NCBI GenBank assembly: GCA_964444385.1
Contig: CAYUHD010000021.1
Coordinates: 1 to 22,785, forward strand
Direction: 5' to 3'
Source: D2472 sp964444385
GTDB taxonomy: Bacteria; Pseudomonadota; Gammaproteobacteria; Magnimaribacterales; D2472
Length of the DNA stretch: 22,785 bases
Positions 16,245 through 22,785 of the stretch are shown one piece after another. The position numbers and the translations under genes were made by a program. Every line of letters begins with the position of its first letter. Within the stretch, counting starts at the first letter, position 1. The notes below the pieces were generated by a model, which ran no database searches, was not told the DNA's origin, and saw only the letters and a list, made by a program, of their open reading frames with translations.

Positions 16245-16793
16245 TTGAATACATCAAGCATAAGAATAATTGGAGGTAGAAACAAGAGCTATAGAATAGT
16301 TTTTAAGTCTATACCAGCTCTTAGACCTACAACTGATAGAGCAAAAGAAATATTGTTTAGTTGGCTCCAATTTGAAATAGAAAATAAATCTTGTTTAGAT
16401 TTATTTGCTGGTACTGGTGGCCTAGGTTTAGAGGCTTTATCCAGAGGAGCACAGCATGTGACATTTGTAGAAAGAGAAAAAATTTTTTACAAAAATATTC
16501 TAAAAAATATAAGCCATCTTGGTTATGAAGATAAAATTCAAGCTGTTTGCAGTGATTCTATTAAATGGATAAAAACTAATAAAAGAAAATTTGATTATAT
16601 TTTTTTAGATCCCCCATTTGATCAAATTGAATACAAGAGTCTGCTTAGAACAATCTATCAAAGTAACACCCTAAAAAGAGATGGAAAAATCTTTCTTGAA
16701 AGCAGCAAACATACTGACCTTAAATTGAGTAATGATCAAAATATTCTAAAAGATAAAATAATAGGAGATGTGAGGCTCGTGATTTTACAATGA
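16245..16793 (+). CDS. rsmD: 16S rRNA (guanine(966)-N(2))-methyltransferase
   Basis: RsmD methylates G966 of 16S rRNA using S-adenosylmethionine. The 182-residue protein shows RIIGGRNKSYRI at the N-terminus, then LRPTTDRAKEILFSWL. The SAM-binding DLFAGTGGLG is at 52-61, EALSRGA follows, and the catalytic DPPF is at 122-125. The start is unusual: the only plausible initiator is TTG at 16245, because an in-frame stop lies at 16239-16241 and no ATG or GTG precedes the conserved RIIGG. No Shine-Dalgarno sequence is visible. The 3' end overlaps hemC by four bases (ATGA), indicating translational coupling. Confidence 0.92.
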   Translation: MNTSSIRIIGGRNKSYRIVFKSIPALRPTTDRAKEILFSWLQFEIENKSCLDLFAGTGGLGLEALSRGAQHVTFVEREKIFYKNILKNISHLGYEDKIQAVCSDSIKWIKTNKRKFDYIFLDPPFDQIEYKSLLRTIYQSNTLKRDGKIFLESSKHTDLKLSNDQNILKDKIIGDVRLVILQ

Positions 16794-17701
16794 AGATCAA
16801 AATAGCCTCTAGAACCTCACCTCTTGCAATATTGCAAACTAATGAAGTGATTGAAAAAATACAATCACACAATCCAGAGTGTGTTTTCGAGATTATAAAA
16901 ATTGAATCTGATGGCGATCTAACAGATGAACCCCTTCATCTGATAGGAGGAAAGGGGTTATTTGTTTCTAAATTAGAAACAGCTTTAAGAAATGAAATGG
17001 CTGATATTGCAGTACATAGTTTAAAAGATGTGCCCGCATTATTGGATTCTCAATTTGCTATTGCGGCCACTTTGCCAAGAGAAGCGGTTGGAGATGCTCT
17101 TTTATTAAAGGAAAACTTAACTTTTGAAGATTTGTCAAAGAATCTAAAAATTGCAACATCTGGACCAAGAAGAAAATCTCAATTACTTGCCATAAATCCT
17201 AAATTAAATATTGTTCCGATAAGGGGGAATATTCAAACTAGGATTAATAAAATAATAGACGATGACTTGGACGGTTTGGTTATTGCAAAAGCAGCACTTA
17301 ATAGATTAAATATTTCATATCCAAATATTTACTTATTCACAGAAGAGCAAATGCTCCCAGCTGCAACTCAAGGAGCAATTGGAATTGAGATAAATACTCA
17401 TAATGTCCGTTCTGAGATAGCTCATTTGCTAGAGTCGATCAACCATAGACGGACTCATGAAGCTACGGAAATTGAAAGAACCATTGTTGCTTCTCTAGAG
17501 GGTCACTGCCTATCCCCTATTTCAGCTCTATGTAAAATTAATGATCAAGATGTTGAGTTAAAAGTCAGAGTTTCAAACCAAGATGGATCGGAGGTTTACA
17601 ATGAGATGATTCTATTTAAATTAGAAAATAAAATTAATTCTTTGCGAGATTTTATTGAAACATTAATTCGAAATGGTGCTAAAGAAATTATTCAACGCTA
17701 A
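16790..17701 (+). CDS. hemC: Porphobilinogen deaminase (hydroxymethylbilane synthase)
   Basis: HemC joins four porphobilinogen units into hydroxymethylbilane in haem synthesis. The 303-residue protein is full length for the family. The N-terminal IASRTSPLAILQ, the active-site HSLKDVP with catalytic D80, and SGPRRKSQL are visible. C240 in LEGHC is the site that carries the dipyrromethane cofactor. The ATG overlaps the rsmD stop by four bases. The hemC stop is followed directly by the hemD ATG, so rsmD, hemC and hemD form one compact transcription unit. hemB, the preceding enzyme of the pathway, lies about 2.4 kb beyond the hemD end on the opposite strand. Confidence 0.96.
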   Translation: MKIKIASRTSPLAILQTNEVIEKIQSHNPECVFEIIKIESDGDLTDEPLHLIGGKGLFVSKLETALRNEMADIAVHSLKDVPALLDSQFAIAATLPREAVGDALLLKENLTFEDLSKNLKIATSGPRRKSQLLAINPKLNIVPIRGNIQTRINKIIDDDLDGLVIAKAALNRLNISYPNIYLFTEEQMLPAATQGAIGIEINTHNVRSEIAHLLESINHRRTHEATEIERTIVASLEGHCLSPISALCKINDQDVELKVRVSNQDGSEVYNEMILFKLENKINSLRDFIETLIRNGAKEIIQR

Positions 17702-18400
17702 ATGATTGTTAACACTAGACCTGAAGAACTAGGTCAAAAAACTAATCTTCTACTTGAAAAGTCTGAATGTAACTTTATCCACATTCCATTAACTCAAATT
17801 TTGAAAAAGGAGCCTTCATCTCAGGCATTGAAATATTTAAAGAATCTTAGCAATTATGATGCTGTCATATTTACCAGCCAATCTGCTGTATGGCATGGAG
17901 CCAAATTTTTTCAAGAAAAATACTTAAACTACAAAATAATTCCTGTTATATCTATAGGATTAGCAACTCAAGATTCGTTAATTAAATTAAATATTTCTTC
18001 TACAATCCCGCCAACTTATGATTCTTCCGGTCTTGCAACTGTAATTAAAGAAAAAGCTTATAAGAAATGCTTAGTTTTTTGTGGACAAAAAAATCCACGC
18101 ATACTCCATATGACCAATGCTGATATTGATACATTCCCATGTTATGTTTCTCATGATGAAACAAAAGTAGATTTTAGGAAAATTAAAGATTTAAAAAAAT
18201 TAGTAATTTTGATCTATACACAACAAAGTTTAGAAGTTTTAACAAGAGAGTTTAAAGCAGATGAAATGCAAGAAATAATTTTAATTGCTGCCTCAGAAAG
18301 GATACAGCAATCATCAAAAGATTATGGTTTTACAAGATGCATCGTAGCAGAATCTCCTCATGACACGGAGATGGTTCAGGCCGCTCTAGGGGAATACTAA
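17702..18400 (+). CDS. hemD: Uroporphyrinogen-III synthase
   Basis: HemD inverts the last pyrrole ring and cyclises hydroxymethylbilane to uroporphyrinogen III. The 232-residue protein has the two-lobed pattern of the family. It starts with IVNTRPEELGQKTNLLLE, has the DAVIFTSQSAVWHGAKFF block, and later LVFCGQKNPRIL and LIYTQQSLEVL. HemD sequences diverge strongly, so the assignment leans on these blocks and on its position immediately after hemC with no intervening base, as in E. coli. It ends five bases from the convergent rho stop. Confidence 0.92.
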   Translation: MIVNTRPEELGQKTNLLLEKSECNFIHIPLTQILKKEPSSQALKYLKNLSNYDAVIFTSQSAVWHGAKFFQEKYLNYKIIPVISIGLATQDSLIKLNISSTIPPTYDSSGLATVIKEKAYKKCLVFCGQKNPRILHMTNADIDTFPCYVSHDETKVDFRKIKDLKKLVILIYTQQSLEVLTREFKADEMQEIILIAASERIQQSSKDYGFTRCIVAESPHDTEMVQAALGEY

Positions 18401-18405
18401 ATTAA

Positions 18406-19686
18406 TTATTTTTTCTTACCATTCCCATTGCCACTTTTCATGGCGCTGAAGAATTCATCATTTGTTTTAGAAGATTTTAGTCTTTCAATTAAAAACTCAA
18501 TTGCTTGAGAATCTTCCATATCATCAAGAATCTTTCTAAGGATAAACATTCTTTGAAGTTCTTCAGGGCTGGTGAGTAGATCCTCTCTTCTGGTTCCAGA
18601 ACGTCTAATATTGATAGCTGGGTAGATTCTTTTTTCAGCGATTTTTCTTTCTAAATGAATCTCCATATTACCGGTCCCCTTAAACTCTTCATAAATGACT
18701 TCATCCATTTTGGAACCAGTTTCGACTAGAGCTGTAGCTATAATTGTTAAACTGCCGCCTTCCTCTAGATTCCTTGCTGCTCCAAAAAATCTTTTTGGTC
18801 TTTCAAGTGCATTTGAGTCAACGCCACCGGAAAGAATTTTTCCTGATGCAGGCTGCACTGAATTGTAGGCTCTTCCAAGTCTAGTTATTGAATCTAATAA
18901 AATAACAACATCTTTTTTATGCTCAACTAGCCTTTTGGCTTTTTCAATCACCATATCAGCAACTTGAACATGTCTAGTTGGAGGCTCATCAAATGTACTA
19001 GCAACAACCTCTCCTCTAACTGTTCTTGACATATCTGTTACTTCTTCGGGACGCTCATCAATCAATAAAACTATTAACTCAACTTCTGGATTATTTTTGG
19101 TAATTGAATGGGCAATACTTTGAAGCATTAATGTTTTACCTGCCTTTGGTGGAGAGACGATCAATCCACGCTGCCCTTTACCAATTGGGGATGCTAAATC
19201 AATAATTCTAGAAGAAAGATCTTCGGCTGACCCACTACCTTGCTCAAGTGTTAAACGAGATGTTGGAAAAAGCGGGGTTAAGTTTTCAAAGAGAATCTTT
19301 TTCTTTGTTTTTTCTGGGGTTTCTTTGTTAATGGTATCGACGTAAACCAAGGCAAAATATCTCTCACTATCCTTAGGAGGTCTGATTTTTCCATGAATTT
19401 CGTCTCCTTTGCGAAGACTAAATTTTCTAACTTGGCTTGGAGATACATAAATATCATCTGGACCAGAGCAATAAGAACCCTCAGGCGATCTTAAGAAACC
19501 AAATCCATCATTTAAAATTTCTAATACACCTCCACCATAAATATCTACGCCCTCTTTAGCTTGTCGTTTAAAGATGCGAAAGATGATCTCTTGTTTCTTT
19601 AGTCGGCCAACATCTTCTATTCCAAGACTCTCGGCAATATCAACCAACTCATTGATTGGCTTGGTTTTCATTTCGGTTAAGTTCAT
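18406..19686 (-). CDS. rho: Transcription termination factor Rho
   Basis: Rho is the hexameric RNA-dependent ATPase that terminates transcription at unstructured, C-rich RNA. The 426-residue protein aligns with E. coli Rho (419 residues) from MNLTEMKTKPINELV onward. It has the RNA-binding DGFGFLR (60-66), Walker A PPKAGKT (179-185), Walker B VVILLD ending at D265, and the Q-loop region VQPASGKILSGGVD (277-290). A short basic tail, GNGNGKKK, extends past the usual end. It follows trxA on the same strand, as in E. coli, with a 105-base structured leader. It is the last gene of ilvD-hemB-trxA-rho. Confidence 0.98.
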   Translation of the reverse strand: MNLTEMKTKPINELVDIAESLGIEDVGRLKKQEIIFRIFKRQAKEGVDIYGGGVLEILNDGFGFLRSPEGSYCSGPDDIYVSPSQVRKFSLRKGDEIHGKIRPPKDSERYFALVYVDTINKETPEKTKKKILFENLTPLFPTSRLTLEQGSGSAEDLSSRIIDLASPIGKGQRGLIVSPPKAGKTLMLQSIAHSITKNNPEVELIVLLIDERPEEVTDMSRTVRGEVVASTFDEPPTRHVQVADMVIEKAKRLVEHKKDVVILLDSITRLGRAYNSVQPASGKILSGGVDSNALERPKRFFGAARNLEEGGSLTIIATALVETGSKMDEVIYEEFKGTGNMEIHLERKIAEKRIYPAINIRRSGTRREDLLTSPEELQRMFILRKILDDMEDSQAIEFLIERLKSSKTNDEFFSAMKSGNGNGKKK

Positions 19687-19791
19687 AAATTATTCTCTGG
19701 TTTGTTTGGAGTAAAAGATTTTGATTTGATAGGTAGCTATAAAAGCTAAGATGGGAAAATGATAATTCGTTTTCCCGTAAGATGCAAAGTT
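19687..19791 (-). promoter_or_regulatory. trxA-rho intergenic leader with two hairpins and a C-rich segment
   Basis: On the minus strand, just after trxA, a hairpin is formed by GGGAAAA and TTTTCCC around ten bases (19753-19776), extendable to nine pairs with one wobble. A second, smaller one has arms TAGCT and AGCTA around five bases (19734-19748). Neither is followed by a T run, so neither looks like an intrinsic terminator. The following 49 bases before rho (19687-19735) hold about eleven C and two G, resembling a Rho-utilisation site. In E. coli the rho leader attenuates rho expression by Rho itself; the same is inferred here. Confidence 0.5.
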
Positions 19792-20118
19792 TTAAACTTC
19801 TGCTGCTATAAAATCCTCCAATTGTTGCTTACTGATAGCGCCTATTTGAGTTGAGGCCACTTCACCATTTTTAAATATTAATAGGGTTGGAATTGATCGA
19901 ACACCGTATTGAACAGCTAATTCTTGATTGGAATCTACATCCATTTTGCAAACTTTCACTGAGCCTAACATTGCATCAGCGACTTCTTCGACGGTTGGAG
20001 CCAATTGTTTACATGGGCCACACCATTCTGCCCAAAAATCAATTAAAACTGGTAACTCTGATTCCAGAACTTCCTGATTAAAATTCGAAGATGTAATCTC
20101 TTGGACATTGTCACTCAT
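19792..20118 (-). CDS. trxA: Thioredoxin
   Basis: Thioredoxin is the small cytoplasmic disulfide reductase that serves ribonucleotide reductase and other targets. The 108-residue protein has the active site WCGPC at 32-36, with FWAEWCGPCK in full family context. The cis-proline region VRSIPTLLIFKNG and the C-terminal GAISKQQLEDFI also fit. Length is exactly that of typical TrxA. Its ATG overlaps the hemB stop by four bases (ATGA), implying translational coupling. It precedes rho as in E. coli. Confidence 0.97.
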   Translation of the reverse strand: MSDNVQEITSSNFNQEVLESELPVLIDFWAEWCGPCKQLAPTVEEVADAMLGSVKVCKMDVDSNQELAVQYGVRSIPTLLIFKNGEVASTQIGAISKQQLEDFIAAEV

Positions 20119-21107
20119 GAATTTAACTCCGATGCTATTTGTTTTGCTGCGTAGGTTAAGATGGCATCAGCGCCAGCTCTTCTGCAGCATACCAATGATT
20201 CTAACATAACATCTTTATCAAGCCACCCCTTCTCAATACTTAACTGGAGCATTGAGTACTCTCCGCTAACTTGATATACAAATGTTGGTATTTGAAATTC
20301 AGATTTAATTGCATGAACAACATCAAGATATGCTGTTCCAGGCTTAACCATAACAATATCTGCACCCTCTTCTATATCCATTGCTGTCTCATGAAGAGCC
20401 TCATCTAAGTTAGCAAAGTTCATTTGATAAGTTTTCTTTGATGCCTTGCCGAGATTTGCTGATGACCCAACAGCTTCTCTAAACGGTCCGTAAAAGCTAG
20501 AAGCATATTTAGCAGCATAGGATAATATGATTGTATCAACGAATCCATTTGATTCTAAAATATCTCTGATCGCTTTCACCCGTCCATCCATCATGTCTGA
20601 GGGAGCAATAATATCAGCACCAGATTGAGCTAAAAGCAAAGCTTGATTTTGAAGTAGATCTAATGTTCGATCATTATTGATGCTTCCATTTATTAAAAGA
20701 CCGTCATGACCATGATCTGTATAAGGATCGAGCGCAACATCTGCAATCTTAATAATTTCAGGAAATCTTTCAACAAGGCCTTTTAATGCTGTACAAACTA
20801 TATTTCTCTCATCCAATGCATGTGAACCTTCTTGATCTTTTTTATCAGCATCAATTGCTGGGAAAATGGCAACCGATTTAATTCCTACTTTAATTAAATC
20901 TTCAATTTCAGCATACAGGGAGTCTAGATTATGCCTATATATTCCAGGCATGGAGGGTATCTCAATTTTCTTATCAGACTGATCGGCTATAAAAATTGGT
21001 TGTATTAGATCATTAGTGCTTAAATTATTTTCAGCTACAAGATCTCTTAAAAAACCCTTTGCACGAGTTCTACGTAATCTTGATTCAGGATATGTTCTTT
21101 TAATCAT
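20115..21107 (-). CDS. hemB: Delta-aminolevulinic acid dehydratase (porphobilinogen synthase)
   Basis: HemB condenses two 5-aminolevulinate molecules to porphobilinogen. The 330-residue protein has the two active-site lysines K200 (YAAKYASS) and K255 (MVKPGTAYLD). The metal-site region reads DVALDPYTDHGHDG (123-136), with aspartates in place of the three cysteines of Zn-dependent enzymes. This marks it as the Mg2+-dependent, Pseudomonas-like type. The N-terminal RRTRAKGFLRDLVAENNLS is a normal family arm. The gene follows ilvD after five bases and overlaps trxA by four, so the group is one compact operon. Confidence 0.96.
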   Translation of the reverse strand: MIKRTYPESRLRRTRAKGFLRDLVAENNLSTNDLIQPIFIADQSDKKIEIPSMPGIYRHNLDSLYAEIEDLIKVGIKSVAIFPAIDADKKDQEGSHALDERNIVCTALKGLVERFPEIIKIADVALDPYTDHGHDGLLINGSINNDRTLDLLQNQALLLAQSGADIIAPSDMMDGRVKAIRDILESNGFVDTIILSYAAKYASSFYGPFREAVGSSANLGKASKKTYQMNFANLDEALHETAMDIEEGADIVMVKPGTAYLDVVHAIKSEFQIPTFVYQVSGEYSMLQLSIEKGWLDKDVMLESLVCCRRAGADAILTYAAKQIASELNS

Positions 21108-21112
21108 AAGAA

Positions 21113-22774
21113 TTAATCAGTGATGGCGCCCTTTGATGCAGACTGAACTGTCTTTTTATATTTTGCCAATACACCACTTTTTGGGGACGAATTTGGATTT
21201 TTCCAGCTTTGTGCTCTTTTTTTCATCTCGTCGTCAGATATATTAAGAATTAAAATATCTTTATCAGCATCAATTATGATCTCATCTCCGTCTTTAATGA
21301 GTGCAATAGGTCCTCCTAACTCAGCCTCTGGACTAATATGACCAACAACAAAACCATGGGTACCACCTGAGAATCTTCCATCAGTAATAAAAGCAACTTT
21401 TTCTCCAAGGCCCTGTCCCATAATTGCAGAAGTAGGTTTCAGCATCTCCCTCATTCCAGGGCCTCCCTGAGGACCCTCAAATCTAATAACTACAACATCG
21501 CCCTCTTTTATCCTCTTCTTCAGAATCGCATCCATGCCCTCTTCTTCAGAGTTAAAAACCCTAGCATTTCCTGTAAACAGCGTCCCTTCTTTGCCTGTAA
21601 TTTTTGCTACCGCACCTTCAGGAGCCAGGTTCCCATAAAGTACTCTTAAATGACTTGAATCTTTAACTGGATCGGATAATGGCAAAATAATTTTTTGATT
21701 ATCAGGATATTGCTTCACCTCATTGAGATTTTCTTCTAAAGTTTTTCCTGTAACAGTTAAGCAATCTCCATGCAAAAGATCATGATCAAGCATTAATTTC
21801 ATCATTGGAGCAATTCCACCTATTGCGTTTAACTCAGACATGAAATGAATGCCAAAGGGTTTGATGTCTGCTAAAACAGGAGTCACCTTGCCAATGCGTG
21901 TAAAATCATCCAGATCAAGCTCTACACCAATAGAATGAGCCATGGCAAGCAAGTGTAAAACAGCATTTGTTGAGCCCCCCAAGGCAATCACAACTGCTAT
22001 AGAGTTCTCAAATGCTTTCTTTGTCATGATATTGCTAGGCTTTATATCAAAATCTAATAAATTTTTAATAGCAGCACCTGCATTCTGGCAATCTAGTTTT
22101 TTATCTTCAGAGATTGCATCTTGGCTGCTGCTCCCTGGCAAACTCATTCCAAGAGCCTCTATGCTTGATGCCATAGTATTGGCGGTATACATGCCACCAC
22201 AGGATCCTGGTCCTTTAACTGAAATTTTTTCCACCGCTATCAGATCTTCTTCACTGATAGTGCCTTTTGCATATTCCCCTACTTTTTCACAAACGGTTAC
22301 ATAATCAGTATTTGATGGGCTTGGTTGTATAGAGCCGCCATAAATAAATATCGAGGGTCTATTTAGTCTTGCTAATCCTATTAGAGCTCCTGGCATATTT
22401 TTGTCACATCCACCAATTGCAACCACGCCGTCATAACCAAGGCATCCAACAACAGTTTCAATAGAATCTGCAATAACTTCTCTTGAGACCAATGAATATT
22501 TCATACCTTGGGTTCCCATAGATATTCCGTCTGATACTGTAATGGTATTGAAAAGGACTCCTTTACATCCTGATGCATCTATAGAATTTTCAACAAGATC
22601 TGCCAATTCATTTATGTGCATATTGCAAGGAGTTACTTTTGACCATGTAGATGCAATGCCAACTAATGGTTTTGAGAAATCACCTGTCTCAAAGCCAACA
22701 CCTCTAAGCATTGAGCGAGATGCAGCCTGATGAGGTCCATCCACTAAATTCTTTGAAAATTTTCTGTTAGACAT
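21113..22774 (-). CDS. ilvD: Dihydroxy-acid dehydratase
   Basis: IlvD dehydrates dihydroxy acids to 2-oxo acids, the third common step of valine and isoleucine synthesis. The 553-residue protein carries the family blocks VTPCNMH, VSDGISMGTQGM, GGCDKNMPG and GPGSCGGMYTANTM. C50, C123 and C192 are the three iron-sulfur ligands. The length and the SCGGMYTANTM form resemble the shorter group that includes the plant and mycobacterial [2Fe-2S] enzymes rather than the 616-residue E. coli [4Fe-4S] enzyme; cluster type is inference. It starts 11 bases from the window end, so its promoter is not visible. It leads the ilvD-hemB-trxA-rho unit. Confidence 0.96.
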   Translation of the reverse strand: MSNRKFSKNLVDGPHQAASRSMLRGVGFETGDFSKPLVGIASTWSKVTPCNMHINELADLVENSIDASGCKGVLFNTITVSDGISMGTQGMKYSLVSREVIADSIETVVGCLGYDGVVAIGGCDKNMPGALIGLARLNRPSIFIYGGSIQPSPSNTDYVTVCEKVGEYAKGTISEEDLIAVEKISVKGPGSCGGMYTANTMASSIEALGMSLPGSSSQDAISEDKKLDCQNAGAAIKNLLDFDIKPSNIMTKKAFENSIAVVIALGGSTNAVLHLLAMAHSIGVELDLDDFTRIGKVTPVLADIKPFGIHFMSELNAIGGIAPMMKLMLDHDLLHGDCLTVTGKTLEENLNEVKQYPDNQKIILPLSDPVKDSSHLRVLYGNLAPEGAVAKITGKEGTLFTGNARVFNSEEEGMDAILKKRIKEGDVVVIRFEGPQGGPGMREMLKPTSAIMGQGLGEKVAFITDGRFSGGTHGFVVGHISPEAELGGPIALIKDGDEIIIDADKDILILNISDDEMKKRAQSWKNPNSSPKSGVLAKYKKTVQSASKGAITD

Positions 22775-22785
22775 AATTAAACTGT

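Noticed and set aside
1..22785. Mobile elements, CRISPR arrays, tRNAs, toxin-antitoxin or phage genes
   Set aside because: I looked for these and saw none. There are no transposase-like proteins, long repeats, regularly spaced repeats or tRNA-like cloverleaf sequences in the few short gaps.

Overview
The window reads as a piece of a streamlined, AT-rich gammaproteobacterial chromosome. The first bases are the 5' end of a 16S rRNA gene of gammaproteobacterial type on the minus strand. Several gene neighbourhoods match those of enteric gammaproteobacteria (rluD divergent from bamD; trxA followed by rho; hemC followed by hemD). About 97% of the bases lie in genes. The longest gene-free stretch is the roughly 166-base rRNA leader, so no gap exceeds 300 bases. 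Many genes touch or overlap by 1-8 bases. Low GC, compaction and gene content suggest a marine SAR86-like lineage; that is inference, not something the sequence proves.

Layout. 1-228: 16S rRNA start, its leader with boxA/boxC and a promoter. 229-3497: ilvI-ilvH-ilvC on the minus strand, the common branched-chain amino acid steps, running straight into the rRNA operon with no visible terminator. 3588-5425: rluD (ribosome modification) divergent from bamD (outer-membrane assembly). 5427-8896: a serine hydrolase and an alanine/glycine:cation symporter on the minus strand, with a class I glutamine amidotransferase divergent from them. 8898-14658: a minus-strand run of RND adaptor, RND permease, DUF1543 protein, cupin and TauD-like dioxygenase, controlled at its upstream end by a divergent TetR-family gene (14743-15342) with a clear dyad operator between them. 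15339-16207: a secreted DUF4399 protein and a flavin reductase. 16245-18400: rsmD-hemC-hemD on the plus strand. 18406-22774: ilvD-hemB-trxA-rho on the minus strand, whose promoter lies outside the window.

How they fit together. Most of the window is core metabolism: IlvI/H, IlvC and IlvD are three of the four common Val/Ile enzymes (the transaminase is absent), and HemB, HemC and HemD are consecutive steps from ALA to uroporphyrinogen III. The accessory content is the efflux-pump/dioxygenase/cupin run with its TetR regulator, and the hydrolase/symporter/amidotransferase group. I found no mobile elements, CRISPR arrays, tRNAs or phage genes, and no obviously new multi-gene system. The observations most worth a second look are the altered proton-relay residues in the RND pump, the pump-DUF1543-cupin-TauD cassette, the ilv-to-rRNA read-through arrangement, the TTG-started and possibly near-leaderless rsmD, and the structured, C-rich leader of rho.
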